Shown here in pieces: positions 45,416 to 58,415 of a stretch of 64,000 bases of DNA. The stretch's first letter is position 1; each line of letters begins with the position of its first letter. The stretch spans positions 5,143,886 through 5,207,885 of the forward strand of contig JAVLUZ010000340.1 of assembly GCA_036768485.1 (NCBI GenBank), in the 5' to 3' direction. The notes beneath the pieces were generated by a model. The model was not told where the DNA came from. It did no database searches and was given only the letters and a program-made list of their open reading frames with translations. The translations under genes and the position numbers were made by a program. The stretch comes from Mermis nigrescens. Its lineage: Eukaryota > Nematoda > Enoplea > Mermithida > Mermithidae.

Positions 45416-48400
45416 AATAATTTTATGTGCTATTTGATCAAAAAACATCCGAAATTGTAAAAAAATAGCCTGAAAAATCAAACAACTTTAACACAACCAA
45501 TTTCTACAATTTTATTGTTAAAAGCGGCATTATGCAGTAGTCAAAATTGCTTAGAATTTAAAAATTACGGTCTTACCATATAAAAGCGTTTTATAAAGGC
45601 TACTTTGGCCATTTATGTAATTAACAAAATATGTTCAATTTATCCACTGTTCCATGGCATTATTAAGTTTCTGGTTTTGCTATATTTTTCATTTTGTTTT
45701 CTACTAGTTTCTATAAAATTAATCCCTTTTTAACCTACCGACATTATTTCTTGCAGTACATCGAGGCTAATGATTGTAATATTTATGTAACGCAGTTCAG
45801 ACGATTTTTATCCAAAAAATGAGAAGGCATTATGAGCGTTATGTAAAAGAGCAAATACATAAATTTATTTTGCTTATATTAAAAATCACAATATTTAGCT
45901 ATGATAAAAATGAAAATAAAATGATAGCCGAAATTTTGAAAAAATTCTGGCAAACTGCAACTAAGTACTTATTGTTTATGACCCGAGCCTTCATCCTGTC
46001 CAGTGAATGAATACGGAAAGTTTTCACGAAATCAAATAGCTCTTTCCTACAGAACCAGTCAAAATTGTTCATCTTGAAAAAAGTTATCGAATTAAATGTT
46101 TGATTCAAATTAATCGAATAATAGATAAGTACTAGCTCAGTTAAAAATTGGTTTTTCAGTTCTTATCAACGAAACGTCTTACTACAGCAGCGGCTATTTA
46201 CCTTGCTACTTTTCAGCTAATTAAAATAGTATATATTGGTTATAGGGCATGATCGGCATAAAATAGGTTAAAATTTAGCGCTAGAAACGCGGCACGTGCG
46301 CAGTAGGTAAGTACGTACAATGAATACTAAATCATAATAGTATAGCTCTGACTGGTGACTTACAGGTAATAGAGATAAGAACAGTATTCGGCACCGGGCA
46401 GTTTTATCGAATGTAAAAGGCAAAAAACCAAAAAAACCAGGCCAAGCAACCGCCGAACAACAGGCAATAGTAATAATACTTAAAAGAGCAAAATGCATAA
46501 AAACAGGCCAAATGAGCGCAGCAGCAGTAGCAGCAGTAATACTAAACAGCCAACCGGCTGCCGAGAAGAGATAGAATATGAAATATTGTCATTATTATGC
46601 ACGCTTCTCCGCTGTTTATTTGATACACTTTTGAATATATACGCCGCCCGATGAAACGCTTCAAAAGTAGGTGATAGAAAAATGATTGTTTGTCGATTCT
46701 GGATGCGTTAGATTTTCAGTGAGTACCTGTATAAAAATCTATTGGGTTATTCGCCTGCGTATAAGTTTTTTACCGTACAGTCCAAGAGAGTGACAAGAGA
46801 ACTTTCATTCAATGAGATTTCATTCGCCCGCAGTGTTCGAGGGGACATTTGAGGAAAAAACAGTTCACATGTTCAACTGTAAACGATAAACAAGTTATTT
46901 GAACGAGGCTGAAACCAACAAACGCTTTCGGAAGTAGATGCAATGGACGGAGTTTTCGATGAAATTCTGAAGTGCCTATCTGAATCTAATCATCAAACTG
47001 TGAAAATAAGTTCAGCTATCTTAGAAAATGGATTTTAGGGGAATCAAATGGAAATGTATGTCGCATCGAACAGTTTGGTTTTCCGCGAAAATCGCCGTTT
47101 TTCAAATAAGATAATACGAAATTATGACATGTGCAGTTTAGTAAGTTTGCCCTGAAATCTTGATTAGGGAGTCCCATATAATGACTCAACTCAGCGAAAC
47201 CTCAAGCATGACCATGCTAAGAGTTTCGTAAATATTTTAAAACGTGAAGAAAGGAACATCGAATGAAACAATCTGAATGAAAGCAAATGAAACCAGATCT
47301 TCTAAAAAAGCTGCCGCAACTCAATGAAAATCAAAATTAAAACTTCTGCTCAAATTCCTAAATTAGAAAGAACAAAATTACGGCCTAAAACAGATAAAAA
47401 TGAAGACTTTTCGAAGAAAAATACTTCTAATATTTTAAAAAATGTAAATCAAAGTAATTTTTGCGCCATTTTATGATTCACACGGTATAAAATGTAAAAA
47501 TGTGATTATGCAAATAAAAACTTTCTATCTGCAAATGCAAACCAAGTGCTAAGCAACTTACGAAATAAATATTGCACGTAAATGGAAGCGGAGGTAACTC
47601 TATTCACAAATTCCCCGCACTCATCTACCTCCAACTTCAAATTATTGATCAATTTCGAAATTAAAATTTTTAATACCAGAAATCGATTAAAAATTGATCA
47701 GAACACATAGTGAAAGATTACTCAGGAAGATGTCGCATAAATTCTAGAAAATGCTTTAAAAGTAGATTTAAATAAAAGTTTAGGATCGTAAGCTTTCGGG
47801 AAGCAGGCAGTGAATAGAGAATCACAGCCAATTCAGTTTAAGACGACTGATTTATGACTATAAGATTTCTCGCTTCCTTAGTATGTGTATGAAAAGCTAA
47901 AATAATGCAGTTAAGACATGAAAAACACTTTTCATTGTTCGGGCACTTGCATGCGCAATCGCAAAAACTAGAAACCTGCCAGATAATCTACCTCAGCGGA
48001 GAAAATGAAAGCAATTGAATTCAGATGTTCGAAGAAATTTCTAATCCAAAAATATAAATACAATCGAAAAATAAGTTACTTCGAATCCATTCAATAACAA
48101 GCTACTCTAGCAAGGAAATCAATACTTATCCCAAAGTGAAACATCAGGAAAAACAGCGGATACGAGTAAACTAAAGTTATCATACAGAAGTCCTATCGAA
48201 TAACAAAATTTAACAATACTTGAGCTGGTGTGACGTAATAAGTGGGTGGCTCGGAACTAGATTGCATCAAATGTGCTGTGCAAGCCGCGCGTTCAAATTC
48301 CAAACGCATGAGCGTATTAATTTTTTATACAATCTTACAGACCAAAATAGGAGGATGACCATAATCAGAGTAACGTATATTAGTGGACCTTAATTTAAGG

Positions 48401-48445
48401 CCAGTATGCCCGAAGTTTATATATTCGAAGAGAAGACTTAATCAC

Positions 48446-48490
48446 AGGTAGCGCGTTAGCGCGTACCTGTAATATACTTGGGTACCCAAC
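48446..48490. repeat. Short dispersed motif with doubled TAGCGCG
   Basis: GGTAGCGCGTTAGCGCGTAC followed by AATATACTTGGGTACCC. The same arrangement occurs at 12113-12155. Confidence 0.5.
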
Positions 48491-49590
48491 ATATGTCCCC
48501 CTCATTAGTTAGATAGTTCGAATCGACTCTTTTTCTTATTTTATCTTTTAAAAATTTTCATATCATTTGCCATTTGCGCATCACACGAGCTGGTAGGAAG
48601 AGTTCAAGGCATGCTCATGTTATGACGTTTACCAAAGTAATTTTCGCACTGAGCTACTTGTGGCTTTTTGAATTGGAGCTGGTGGATTTTATTCGTTACC
48701 CACTGCCGTCCTTAGCACCCACCTAAATATACGAGTGTGCATATACCTGCATCATGTGCGGCTCAAAATTTTTGGTAATGAATATCTGGCTAACTGGGAG
48801 GAAAAAGGTGTAATGCATACCATATCCTATTTTTTTATCCAAAATGTCCGAAAATGTCTCGAACGAAAAGTTTAAAAATGCAAGTCTTGTCCAAAAATCG
48901 GAGTAAGAAAGACATGCACACTGGGGGGAGTATCCACCCTGCCAGAACTTTCGGGAAAGAAAGATACCCCTTAGGCCATTTTGGACCAAAATCTATCCAA
49001 CCACGAAAAAGCTCCAACCGACGCCTAACACTATAATTTCAAGTACATATCTTCATTTTTCGAGCAGTAGACTGATCAATTCATTCATTCAGACACTTTT
49101 CTTCCATTCTTTCGTACGAATTCGATGTTATAGGTCATTTCATCGATCTTATTGTCACTTGTTTTCATACAAGCTTGACTAAAAATATTAATGAAAATTA
49201 AAATACAACGAAGTATCAAAATTTTACATTGAATAACAAAATTAATTACTCGTGTACCCCCCAACAAACTCGGTTTATCCTCTCCTAGAACTTTTGACCG
49301 CGTGCATGTATGGAGTAGAAGTAAGATAAAAAACCGAACTTTGAGGGTACAGATAGAATAAGGGAAGCGATTTTAAGTAGAAAACTCCATTCTCCATCTT
49401 TATAATGTAATGTACATTTAAAACAGATTCTAGCATACAAGAAAACCTGAGGCTGAGCCAAAAATCAAATTTGAATATGTACTACGAAATGTAGCAGAAC
49501 GGAAAATGAATAAGTGGAAGTATTTCCAGATTTTTATTCTAAGGTAAGTTCCTTTATGTTTTACAGGACGCGCCACATCAGGCATAAGCT

Positions 49591-50545
49591 AAGGTACTGT
49601 CCAGGGTGGCCGTACGTCCAGCCTGGCCGACCGTCCAGGATAGCCGTCTTCCTGTTTGTTGCATTTGTCCAAATTGGCCGTCCGTCCTATGTGGCCGCCC
49701 GTCCAGGGTAGCCGTCCTAATAAACTAGATGGCCTAACCGCTCTGTCACATTTCTTCGACTGTCCCAATTCCCTATTCTCCTTCTAAGAATAAAACAGGT
49801 CATTTTGGTTCCCCAAAATCCCGTTCGTTCGATCGTCTCGATTGTCCGACTTGTTGTACTGTAATCCTTTTTGAAAAAGATATCTTAAGGGTGGTTTAAT
49901 GATTTAATACAACTTATTTAATTTATTAATTATTACGCTACTCTTCTGGCCCACCCAAAAAAGATGTTGCTTAGTTGTTCAGTCAAGCTGTAAGTGACAT
50001 TCACTAGCTAAACTACTCTAACAACAGTTGTAAACAAATTTTGCCTTAACAACGTCATTCATGCTTTCATGCAATCACCTCGCATCAAAACTAGAATACT
50101 TGAATGAAACTGAAAATATGCGTTTTGCTGACGAGAACATCCTGCGAACACATTTCGCTTGACAAGCATGGCAAAATAAGCAAGACGCACACAAGTGAGA
50201 TGTTTTTCTTATTGTGCGAGATGCATATCAATTAGGTGCATGTTGTACAACTGAGATGTGAGTACATGGTACTCGTGGAGTAATATTCAAATAAATATTG
50301 TCGGAGTATTATGCAACATTTAAAGTAGAAACTAAATATAACATAGACGGACGGACACTCTGAACAGTATAATTAAGCTATATTCTACTGTGGACGGCCA
50401 TCCTGGATGGACGGCCAGGCTGAATGGGCGGCCACCCTGGAAAATTCACGCCCTATTTTTGCACTCATAGAGCATGTCATAGCCACCCTAGATGTCGGGC
50501 AGGCTGGACGAATGGACAAGCAGGACGGACGGCCACCCTACACAA
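49591..50545. mobile_element. Foldback element G, copy 2
   Basis: Left end GTACTGTCCAGGGTGGCCG with GGCCGTCCGTCC arrays; the right end carries the same arrays inverted (GGACGGCCACCCT). It ends only about 150 bp from exon 1. Confidence 0.7.
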
Positions 50546-50691
50546 TCTAAGCTGAAAACAAACGTCAATTTTTGCAATTTCCTTACAGTCTTAGATTAGG
50601 CTTCTTAAATAAGCTGCAAAGCAACACTTTGAGGCGGCATAAAACTTTACCAAAACACACAGACAGACAATATTGATAAAACAAAATCTAC

Positions 50692-50771
50692 CTTCGACAT
50701 ATTCCAATGCTAATTGATATAGGGCTGCTTGGCAAGGCACTTGTGCTCTTTCGACGTCCAGCAACTGATTT
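50692..50771 (-). CDS. ARHGAP20-like: Exon 1 of those visible: segment before the PH domain
   Basis: The exon follows a TTTTCGCAG acceptor and ends at G|GTAGAT. It is 80 nt long, taking 1 base from the preceding codon and leaving 1 base at its end. It encodes a helical segment beginning NQLLDVERAQVPCQAALYQL and ending LEYVE. Its last base G joins GC of the next exon to make Gly, and the join reads straight into the PH domain. The exon lies 9.4 kb upstream of exon 2, across an intron filled with foldback elements. Because it starts with the last base of a codon, at least one more coding exon must lie upstream. I found none convincing between here and the window edge. Confidence 0.82.
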
Positions 50772-53339
50772 CTGCGAAAAGGCACTCAATGAACATATTA
50801 TCTACATTAACAAAGACCAAAAATTAAGCAACCACGTTTCAACCTGACTACAGATTTTTCAGTAGAAATTTCGTTCAGATTATCAGTAGGTATTTTATCA
50901 ATAAAGGGAAAATGAAATAACTAGTTTACAACACTTCATTATAAATACAAGAAGGATCAACACAATATTTCATGCGACTAAACAAATTTTTCTATTGAAC
51001 TAAATCTTCTTATTATGTTAAACTGGCATTTCAAGAAGCTAAAGAAAAGTCGCAGTAGCGAAAAAGGTAACGCATGTTATGGCCACCATACATACAAGCA
51101 CACAGTCAAAAGTTCTGGGAAGAGGCAATCTGAGTTTCCTTGGGGGAAGTGGAGGTTACCGATTAATTTTTATGACTAATTATGACGCTGAGTTTATGTA
51201 GATTTTTTTAAAATATTTTTTGTTGTTCCTTACCCTCCGGTCACAAGCCATAAAAATGCTTTAATTCGTTGTATTTTACTCTCCCTAAATATTCGTGATT
51301 AAGTGTGCATGAAATCAAATGATAATAAGTTTCCTTGGGGAAGTGGAGGTTACCGATTAATTTTTATGACTAATTATGACGCTGAGTTTATATAGTCGAA
51401 TCAGAGCATCAAAGCTTCGACAAAAGTGTCTTACTGAATGGATAGAGTACTAGCCGAAAAATACTTCAGATTATGGCCTGAGGAGGGTATGCCTTTCAAA
51501 CGTTGTAGTAGGGGGATGCCCCCTCATACCTCCCAGTGTGCATGTGCGCCACCATGTTATACAACCATTCATAAAATTTTCCTTCCAATCAACCGGACAA
51601 TGCCTTGTTTGCTGAGCAACTAAATCATTTGACAACAAACCGCCAGGAAGGTTTATCACATAGGTTTAACAGGTCCTTTTCAATCTATACTCTAAAAATG
51701 AGTTTCATGAACCTGAAGTTTCAGTTAAATATTCAATGGCACTTAACACAGAATGAAACAAACGATAAGAAAAGAGCAAAAAATATTTAGCGAGTTAGAA
51801 AAAAGTAACAACATGACGAAATAACAACAGTTTCGATCATTTTTTTGATTAGATCATTAGCTTACATTTACGATGTTGACCATGGCTCTTCGATGCTGCA
51901 ATTCATTCGTCCAGTGTATTATTACTAAAAGACTGACTGAGAACGAAATAAACTTCTGAAAGCTCGAATGTGCCTTTCGGTATTAGCTTCCAGTCATCAT
52001 GGTCTAATTTATCTCAGTAAGTCGTGGGATCGAAAAATAAAATTAATTCCGTGATGCGTCAAAGCTTCGGCTTCTATAAATAATATCGTAGTGAGTGAAA
52101 CATGGTAAATGGCATAATAGAGCATGAATGGAAGTAACGATGAAAGATTTCTACAGAAAAGTTAGAACGAGAAATAAGTCCTTCCGGAAAATTTTTAGAT
52201 CAAAAACAGTAAAACATTCGGCCCAAAAACAATTTGTCAATCTTCGGTTTATTTTAAGCAGTTCATTTCGTATCAAATGAGTTTAAAGTTTTGCTTTCCT
52301 CGTTTTACACTACGCACTCTTACTGGTTGCGCACGTTCAAGTGAGCACTTTAACCAATAGTGAAAGCTTATGAAGCAGACATTCTAATTTATTTTCAAAC
52401 AAGATTGATGTTTCTGCAAATTTAGAGTATTCAAGTTTAGGTAATAAAAATAGACGAAAAAAATCGAAACATTTTTTCAAAACTGCTCAAAATTATTTTG
52501 AAAATAAACAGTGAAAAGGGTATGTATTTTTATGTTGTTTTAGCATCAAAAAGCTAAACTTTACATCTCTGAAAAAACGATCCTCTTAGTCGGGTCAACG
52601 CAGGTATGCTGAGGTCGTACAGCGCTCGCCCAGGATTATCACCCCACTCATTTACAATTTGCTCTGAATCAAGATAAATTAACTTCCCTTCAAAGATGCG
52701 CTTATCCTAACCCAAAATCCTCTCCATTTGCATAAAATGAACCGAGTTTAAAAAGCATCACTCTTTATTCACGCTTGCTCGTCAAGCTAAGGCTATTTAT
52801 ATACTTAACCCGATTGTTTTCAGAGCCAATCAACACTGTAATTGGCATGAAAATAACCTAGACTTGTTTGTTAACGATTGCAAAGAAACGTATAAATTGC
52901 GTGTTAACAACTGCGAAGAAACGTATAAATTGCGGAAAGGTGCCAATAGACTCAAAATTATGGGAGGAGGGGAGTTCTCGGCCTTTTTTAGAAGGGGGTG
53001 GTAAGTGAATCCAATTTTTGGCCAAAAATGGCAAAAAACACCTAAAAATGACCGAAAAACACCTGTGCAATGCCCCATATCGCCCTCAACCGGCAATGGG
53101 CCGGACCAATCCTGCAACGGGGCGAAGGGTCTCTGGGATGGGGGCTATGTTTTGTACATGGGCATAGATACATGCTGAAGGTCGATTGACAGTCTAAATA
53201 TGACGACTTGAGAAGCAAATGAGAAAACTACTCATGCTACCTATGTACCAAGCAACCTTTTTTCCAAGTGCATGGCAACTCTAGATAACCCTCTTTGAGA
53301 AGCAGTCCACCTTCATTGAGGACCGACTAAACCTATTTA

Positions 53340-56300
53340 TGGAAGTACCAACCTTTTTTGGGAACCGACCAACTTTTTTAAGGGAACAGACAATCTTTTC
53401 AAGGGAGCAGGCAACCTTTTTGGGAACCGATCAACCTTTTTAAGGGACCAGACAACCTTTTTAAGGAGCAGGCAACCTTTTTGGGAACCGACCAACCTTT
53501 TTAAGGGACCAGACAACCTTTTTAAGGGAGCAGGCAACCTTTTTTGGGAACCGACCAACCTTTTTAAGGGACCAGACAACCTTTTTAAGGGAGCAGGCAA
53601 CCTTTTTTGGGAACCGACCAACCTTTTTAAGGGACACCGACCAACCTATTTAAGGGAGCAGGCAACCTTTTTTGGGAACCGACCAAACCTTTTCAAGGGA
53701 CCAGACAACCTTTTTAAAGGAGCAGGCAACCTTTTTTGGGAACCGACCAACCTTTTTTGGGAACCAACCAACCTTTTTAAGGAAGCAGGCAACCTTTTTT
53801 GGGAACCGACCAACCTATTTAAGGGAGCAGGCAACCTTTTTGGGAACCGACAACCTTTCTTAGGGAGCAGGCAACCTTTTTCGGAACCATTCAACCTAGG
53901 GAGCACCATGTTTTTGGGGAACCACCCAATCTTTTCATGGGACCAGACAACCTTTTTAGGGGACAGGCCAACCATTTCTTGGGAACCGAGCCAACCTTTC
54001 TTGGGAACCAACCAACCTTTTTAAGGGAGCAGGCAACCTTTTCGGGAACCGACCAACCTGTTTTGGGAACCTACCAACCTTTTTAAGGGACTAGCCAACC
54101 TTTTTAAGGGAGTAGGCAACCTGTTTTGGGAACCGACCAACCTTTTTAAGGGATCAGGCAACCTTTTTGGGAACCAGCCAACCTTTTTTGGGAACCGACA
54201 AACCTATTTAAGGGAGCAGGCAACCTTTTTTGGGAACCGACCAACCTGTCTTAGGGAGCAGGCAACCTTTTCCGGAACCAATCAACCTTAGGGAGCAGCC
54301 ATGTGTTTTGGGGAACCACCCAATCTTTTCATGGAACCAGCCAACCTTTTTTGGGGACATACCAACCATTTCATGGAACCAGCCAACCTTTCTTGGGAAC
54401 CAACCAACCTTTTAAAGGGAGCAGGCAACCTTTTTCGGGAACCGACCAACCTTTTTGGGAACCTACCAACCTTTTTAAGGGACCAGCCAACCTTTTTTAA
54501 GGGAGCAGGCAACCTTTTTGGGAACCGACCAACCTTTTTAAGGGATCAGGCAACCTTTTTTTGGGAACCAGCCAACCTTTTTGGGAACCGACAAACATAT
54601 TTAAGGGAGCAGGCAACCTTTTTTGGGAACCGACCAACCTGTCTTAGGGAGCAGGCAACCTTTTTCCGGAACCAATCAATCGTAGGGAGCAGCCATGTTT
54701 TTTGGGGAACCACCCAATCTTTCCATGGAACCAGCCAACCTTTTTTGGGGACATACCAACCATTTCATGGAACCAGCCAACCTTTCTTGGGAACCAACCA
54801 ACCTTTTAAAGGGAGCAGGCAACCTTTTTCGGGAACCGACCAACCTTTTTGGGAACCTAACAACCTTTTTAAGGGACCAGCAAACCTTTTTTAAGGGAGC
54901 AGGCAACCTTTTTTGGGAACCGACCAACCTTTTTAAGGGATCAGGCAACCTTTTTGGGAACCAGCCAACCTTTTTGGGAACCGACAAACCTATTTAAGGG
55001 AGCAGGCAACCTTTTTGGGAACCGACCAACCTGTCTTAGGGAGCAGGCAACCTTTTCCGGAACCAATCAACCTTAGGGAGCAGCCATGTTTTTGGGGAAC
55101 CACCCAATCTTTTCATGGAACCAGCCAACCTTTTTGGGGACATACCAACCATTTCATAGAACCAGCCAACCTTTCTTGGGAACCAACCAACCTTTTAAGG
55201 GAGCAGGCAACCTTTTTCGGGAACCGACCAACCTTTTTGGGAACCTACCAACCTTTTTAAGGGACTAGCCAACCTTTTTAAGGGAGTAGGCAACCTGTTT
55301 TGGGAACCGACCAACCTTTTTAAGGGATCAGGCAACCTTTTTTTGGGAACCAGCCAACCTTTTTGGGAACCGACAAACATATTTAAGGGAGCAGGCAACC
55401 TTGGGAACCGACCAACCTGTCTTAGGGAGCAGGCAACCTTTTTCGGAACCAATCAATCTTAGGGAGCAGCCATGTTTTTTGGGGAACCACCCAATCTTTC
55501 CATGGAACCAGCCAACCTTTTTTGGGGACATACCAACCATTTCATGGAACCAGCCAACCTTTCTTGGGAACCAACCAACCTTTCTAAGGGAGCAGGCAAC
55601 ATTTTTTGGAACCGACCAACCTTTTTAAGGGACCAGACAACCTTTTTAAGGGAGCAGGCAACTTTTTTTGGGAACCGACAAACCTTTTCAAGGGACCAGA
55701 CAACCTTTTTAAAGGAACAGGCAACCTTTTTTGGGAACCGACCAACCTTTTTAAGGGACCAGGCAACTTTTTTTGGGAACCGACCAACCTTTTTAAGGGA
55801 CCAGACAACCTTTCTAAGGGAGCAGGCAACCTTTTTTGGGAACCGACCAACCTTTTTAAGGGACCAGCCAACCTTTTAAGGGAGCAGGCAACCTTTTTGG
55901 GAACCGACCAACCTTTTTAAGGGATCAGGCAACCTTTTTGGGAACCAGCCAACCTTTTTGGGAACCGACAAACCTATTTAAGGGAGCAGGCAACCTTTTT
56001 TGGGAACCGACCAACCTGTCTTAGGGAGCAGGCAACCTTTTTCGGAACCAATCAATCGTAGGGAGCAGCCATGTTTTTTGGGGAACCACCCAATCTTTCC
56101 ATGGAACCAGCCAACCTTTTTTGGGGACATACCAACCATTTCATGGAACCAGCCAACCTTTCTGGAACCAACCAACCTTTTAAGGGAGCAGGCAACCTTT
56201 TTCGGGAACCGACCAACCTTTTTGGGAACCTACCAACCTTTTTAAGGGACCAGCCAACGTTTTTAAGGGAGCAGGCAACCTTTTTTGGGAACCGACCAAC

Positions 56301-57170
56301 CTTTTTAAGGGAGCAGGCAACCTTTTAAGAACCAGCCAACCTTTTTTGGAACGGACAAACACATTTAGGGAGCAGGCAACCTGCAGGCAACCTTTTTGGG
56401 AACCGACCAACCTGTCTTAGGGAGCAGGCAACCTTTTTCGGAACCAATCAACCATAGGGTGCAGCCATGTTTTTTTGGGGAACCACCCAATCTTTTCATG
56501 GAACCAGCCAACCTTTTTTGGGGACATACCAACCATTCCATGGAACCAGCCATTCTTTCTTGGGAACCAAATAACCTTTTTTGAGAACCGACAAACCTTT
56601 TTAAGGGAGCAGGTAACCTTTTTCGGGAACCGACCAACCTTTTTGGGAACCTACCAACCTTTTTAAGGGAGCAGGCAACCTTTTTTTGGGAACCGACCAA
56701 CCTTTTTTGGGAACCAACCAACCTTTTTAAGGGAGCAGGCAACCTTTTTTGGGAACCGACCAACCTTTTCATGGAAGCAGCCAACCTTTCTTGGGAACTA
56801 ACCAACCTGTTTAAGGAACCAGCCAACCTTTTTCACGAGCCAGACACAATTTTCTCAAGAACCAATCAACCTTGTTTAGAAAGCAGACAACTTTTTATTC
56901 TAAAACCAGACTACCATTTTTCAGAAACCAGGGAACCTTTTTCAAGAACGAGGCAACTTTAATGAACCGGGCAACCTTATTTCAGAAACCAGACAACCTT
57001 TTTTCAAAAAACCAGGCAACTTTTTCTCATGAGCCAGACAATCTTTTCTTAAAAAACCAGACAATCTTTTTCTGGAACCAGTCAGCCTTTTTCAAGAAGC
57101 AGGCAACCCTTTTCAGGGATCAGATAACATTTCAAAAAACAGGTAACACTTTTTTTAAAAACCAGGCCTA
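53340..57170. repeat. Minisatellite with ~20-bp base unit and ~392-bp higher-order repeat
   Basis: About 3.8 kb built from two alternating 20-22-bp units, GGGAACCGACCAACCTTTTT and AAGGGAGCAGGCAACCTTTT. A diagnostic ATG-TTTTTGGGGAACCACCC segment recurs at 53908, 54301, 54695, 55086, 55472, 56071 and 56467: spacing 386-396 bp, except one 599-bp interval holding about five extra 41-bp pairs. From 56.8 kb the units decay. Units of about 41 bp give long open frames on both strands; these are by-products of the repeat. Confidence 0.92.
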
Positions 57171-58415
57171 TTCTTGACTGTTTGTGAAAAAGCTGGGGCA
57201 CTGCCCTCTTTAGTAAAATCCTACATCCGCCACTGATTCAGAAAGTCGCATAATTTAGTGTAAATGAATATGTTTCAAAAATTTCTGGTACTTCATGCTA
57301 GATGTAATTACGGCATTGCTTATATTCAGAAATCTGTAAAATTAAGCTTAAAAGGATTACTAGATGTGTGTAATTTTCTTGCGCTTTGCGCCAAATTCAA
57401 TTTCTGTTTTGCATATCTTCATAGAGCTTCAGAATTGAGCTTTAAGGGATAAAATTATAAAAACTGTCAAAAATTCGCATTGCTTTGCTGCAAAGTTGTA
57501 TAATGTGCACATTGTTGCATTTTTTGTCCTTAAAAAATTGCAAAATTGAGTTTAAAAGAGTAAAAACGATAAAATTCAGCTCAAATCACTATTATTTATT
57601 TTATCACCACAAGCTAAATATATGATTCCATGACGCAAAACCCGTCAGAAAATGCCGATTTAGCGCATAAGCTGGCTTATAAACATTATATACATTTTCA
57701 ATATATTAGCAATTCTCTCTCCTGAATTAAAATCCTGGCCAAGGGGCTGTTTATATGTGAATCATATTATTTTTGAATAGATCCACGATTTCTAGAGGGG
57801 ATGGGGTGGAGTGGAAATATTTTTTTCGAAAAATAGCAAGAAATATTTTCAGCGATGTCTAAAGTTATGCTCAAACCAGCGACGTTCACTGTCTAAGAAG
57901 TTTGCCCTATTATAATGTATTTAATAGTGCTTCTAAAACAAACAAGGATCAAAACAAGTAGGATTTTTAGCATTTCAAGTCAAAATTCAAAGTTTTTCGT
58001 CGCATTTTAAATGTAGGCTTCAGATTAAGTATTTTGATAAAACGTTTAAAGTTTAAATGCTAAGGATCTCAATTAAGCAATAGTCCGACCTTAAATGTCA
58101 AAAATTTTGAAAATTAAGTCTTAATGACACCCATTTACATCACATATTTTTATTTTGCAAATCATGTTGGGCTATTGGGGAATAAGCCAAATCTGCGCTT
58201 ATTTTTGAGAGAACTGTTCATTTTGTTTGAAGCTGATTTATACTTGAGTAAACCAGCTGTGTAGCACTAAACACGATACACTGCACGTCATCTAATCTCT
58301 CATCTATTGCTTATATATATGTATGTAAAATTTTGCTTAGTAACAATTACGCGTTAAAATTACATAAAATTAAATTATAATTAGTGCGACCGACGTTTGC
58401 TGCCTCAGTTTAAAC

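Larger units (their letters stand above)
41263..50691 (-). other. Intron 1 (9.4 kb): foldback elements F and G, MITE
   Basis: Contains element G copies (43541-45037 and 49591-50545), element F inside the first, a 213-bp MITE (45203-45415), a TAGCGCG-repeat fragment (48446-48490) and a dispersed repeat (about 48713-49310). No exon is recognised; 45.5-48.2 kb is AT-rich with nothing recognised. Confidence 0.55.
2377..50771 (-). other. ARHGAP20-like: Gene span: ARHGAP20-like PH-RA-RhoGAP protein, 17 exons visible
   Basis: Seventeen minus-strand exons join with consistent phases into one reading frame of about 1,200 codons. The protein has a PH domain (roughly residues 27-143), an RA-like domain (about 150-300), a basic linker, a RhoGAP domain (about 375-565) and a long low-complexity Ser/Thr/Ala tail. 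This order is that of ARHGAP20 (RA-RhoGAP). In that family the RA domain binds GTP-Rap1 and the RhoGAP domain speeds GTP hydrolysis by Rho, linking Rap signalling to the actin cytoskeleton at membranes bound by the PH domain. That role is family knowledge; here I see the domains and catalytic residues. No start Met, promoter or poly(A) signal was identified. The introns total over 44 kb and are mostly transposon debris. Confidence 0.9.

Noticed and set aside
46268..46498. Minus-strand frame beginning MHFALLSIITIACCSAVAWP, resembling a signal peptide
   Set aside because: No continuation, no splice partner and no recognisable mature protein; hydrophobicity alone is not enough.
48221..48325. tRNA-like or SINE-like segment (TGGTGTGACGTAATAAGTGG ... 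GCGTTCAAATTCC)
   Set aside because: A and B box resemblances are present, but no cloverleaf could be folded convincingly by eye and no second copy was seen.
54301..54894. Open frame of 197 codons in the minisatellite, and similar frames on both strands from 53.3 to 57.2 kb
   Set aside because: They follow from tandem units of about 41 bp free of stop codons on both strands; no domain, no splice context, and overlapping frames with equal length on opposite strands.
53340..57170. CRISPR-like regular array
   Set aside because: The DNA is animal; units are contiguous and similar throughout, without unique spacers between constant repeats.
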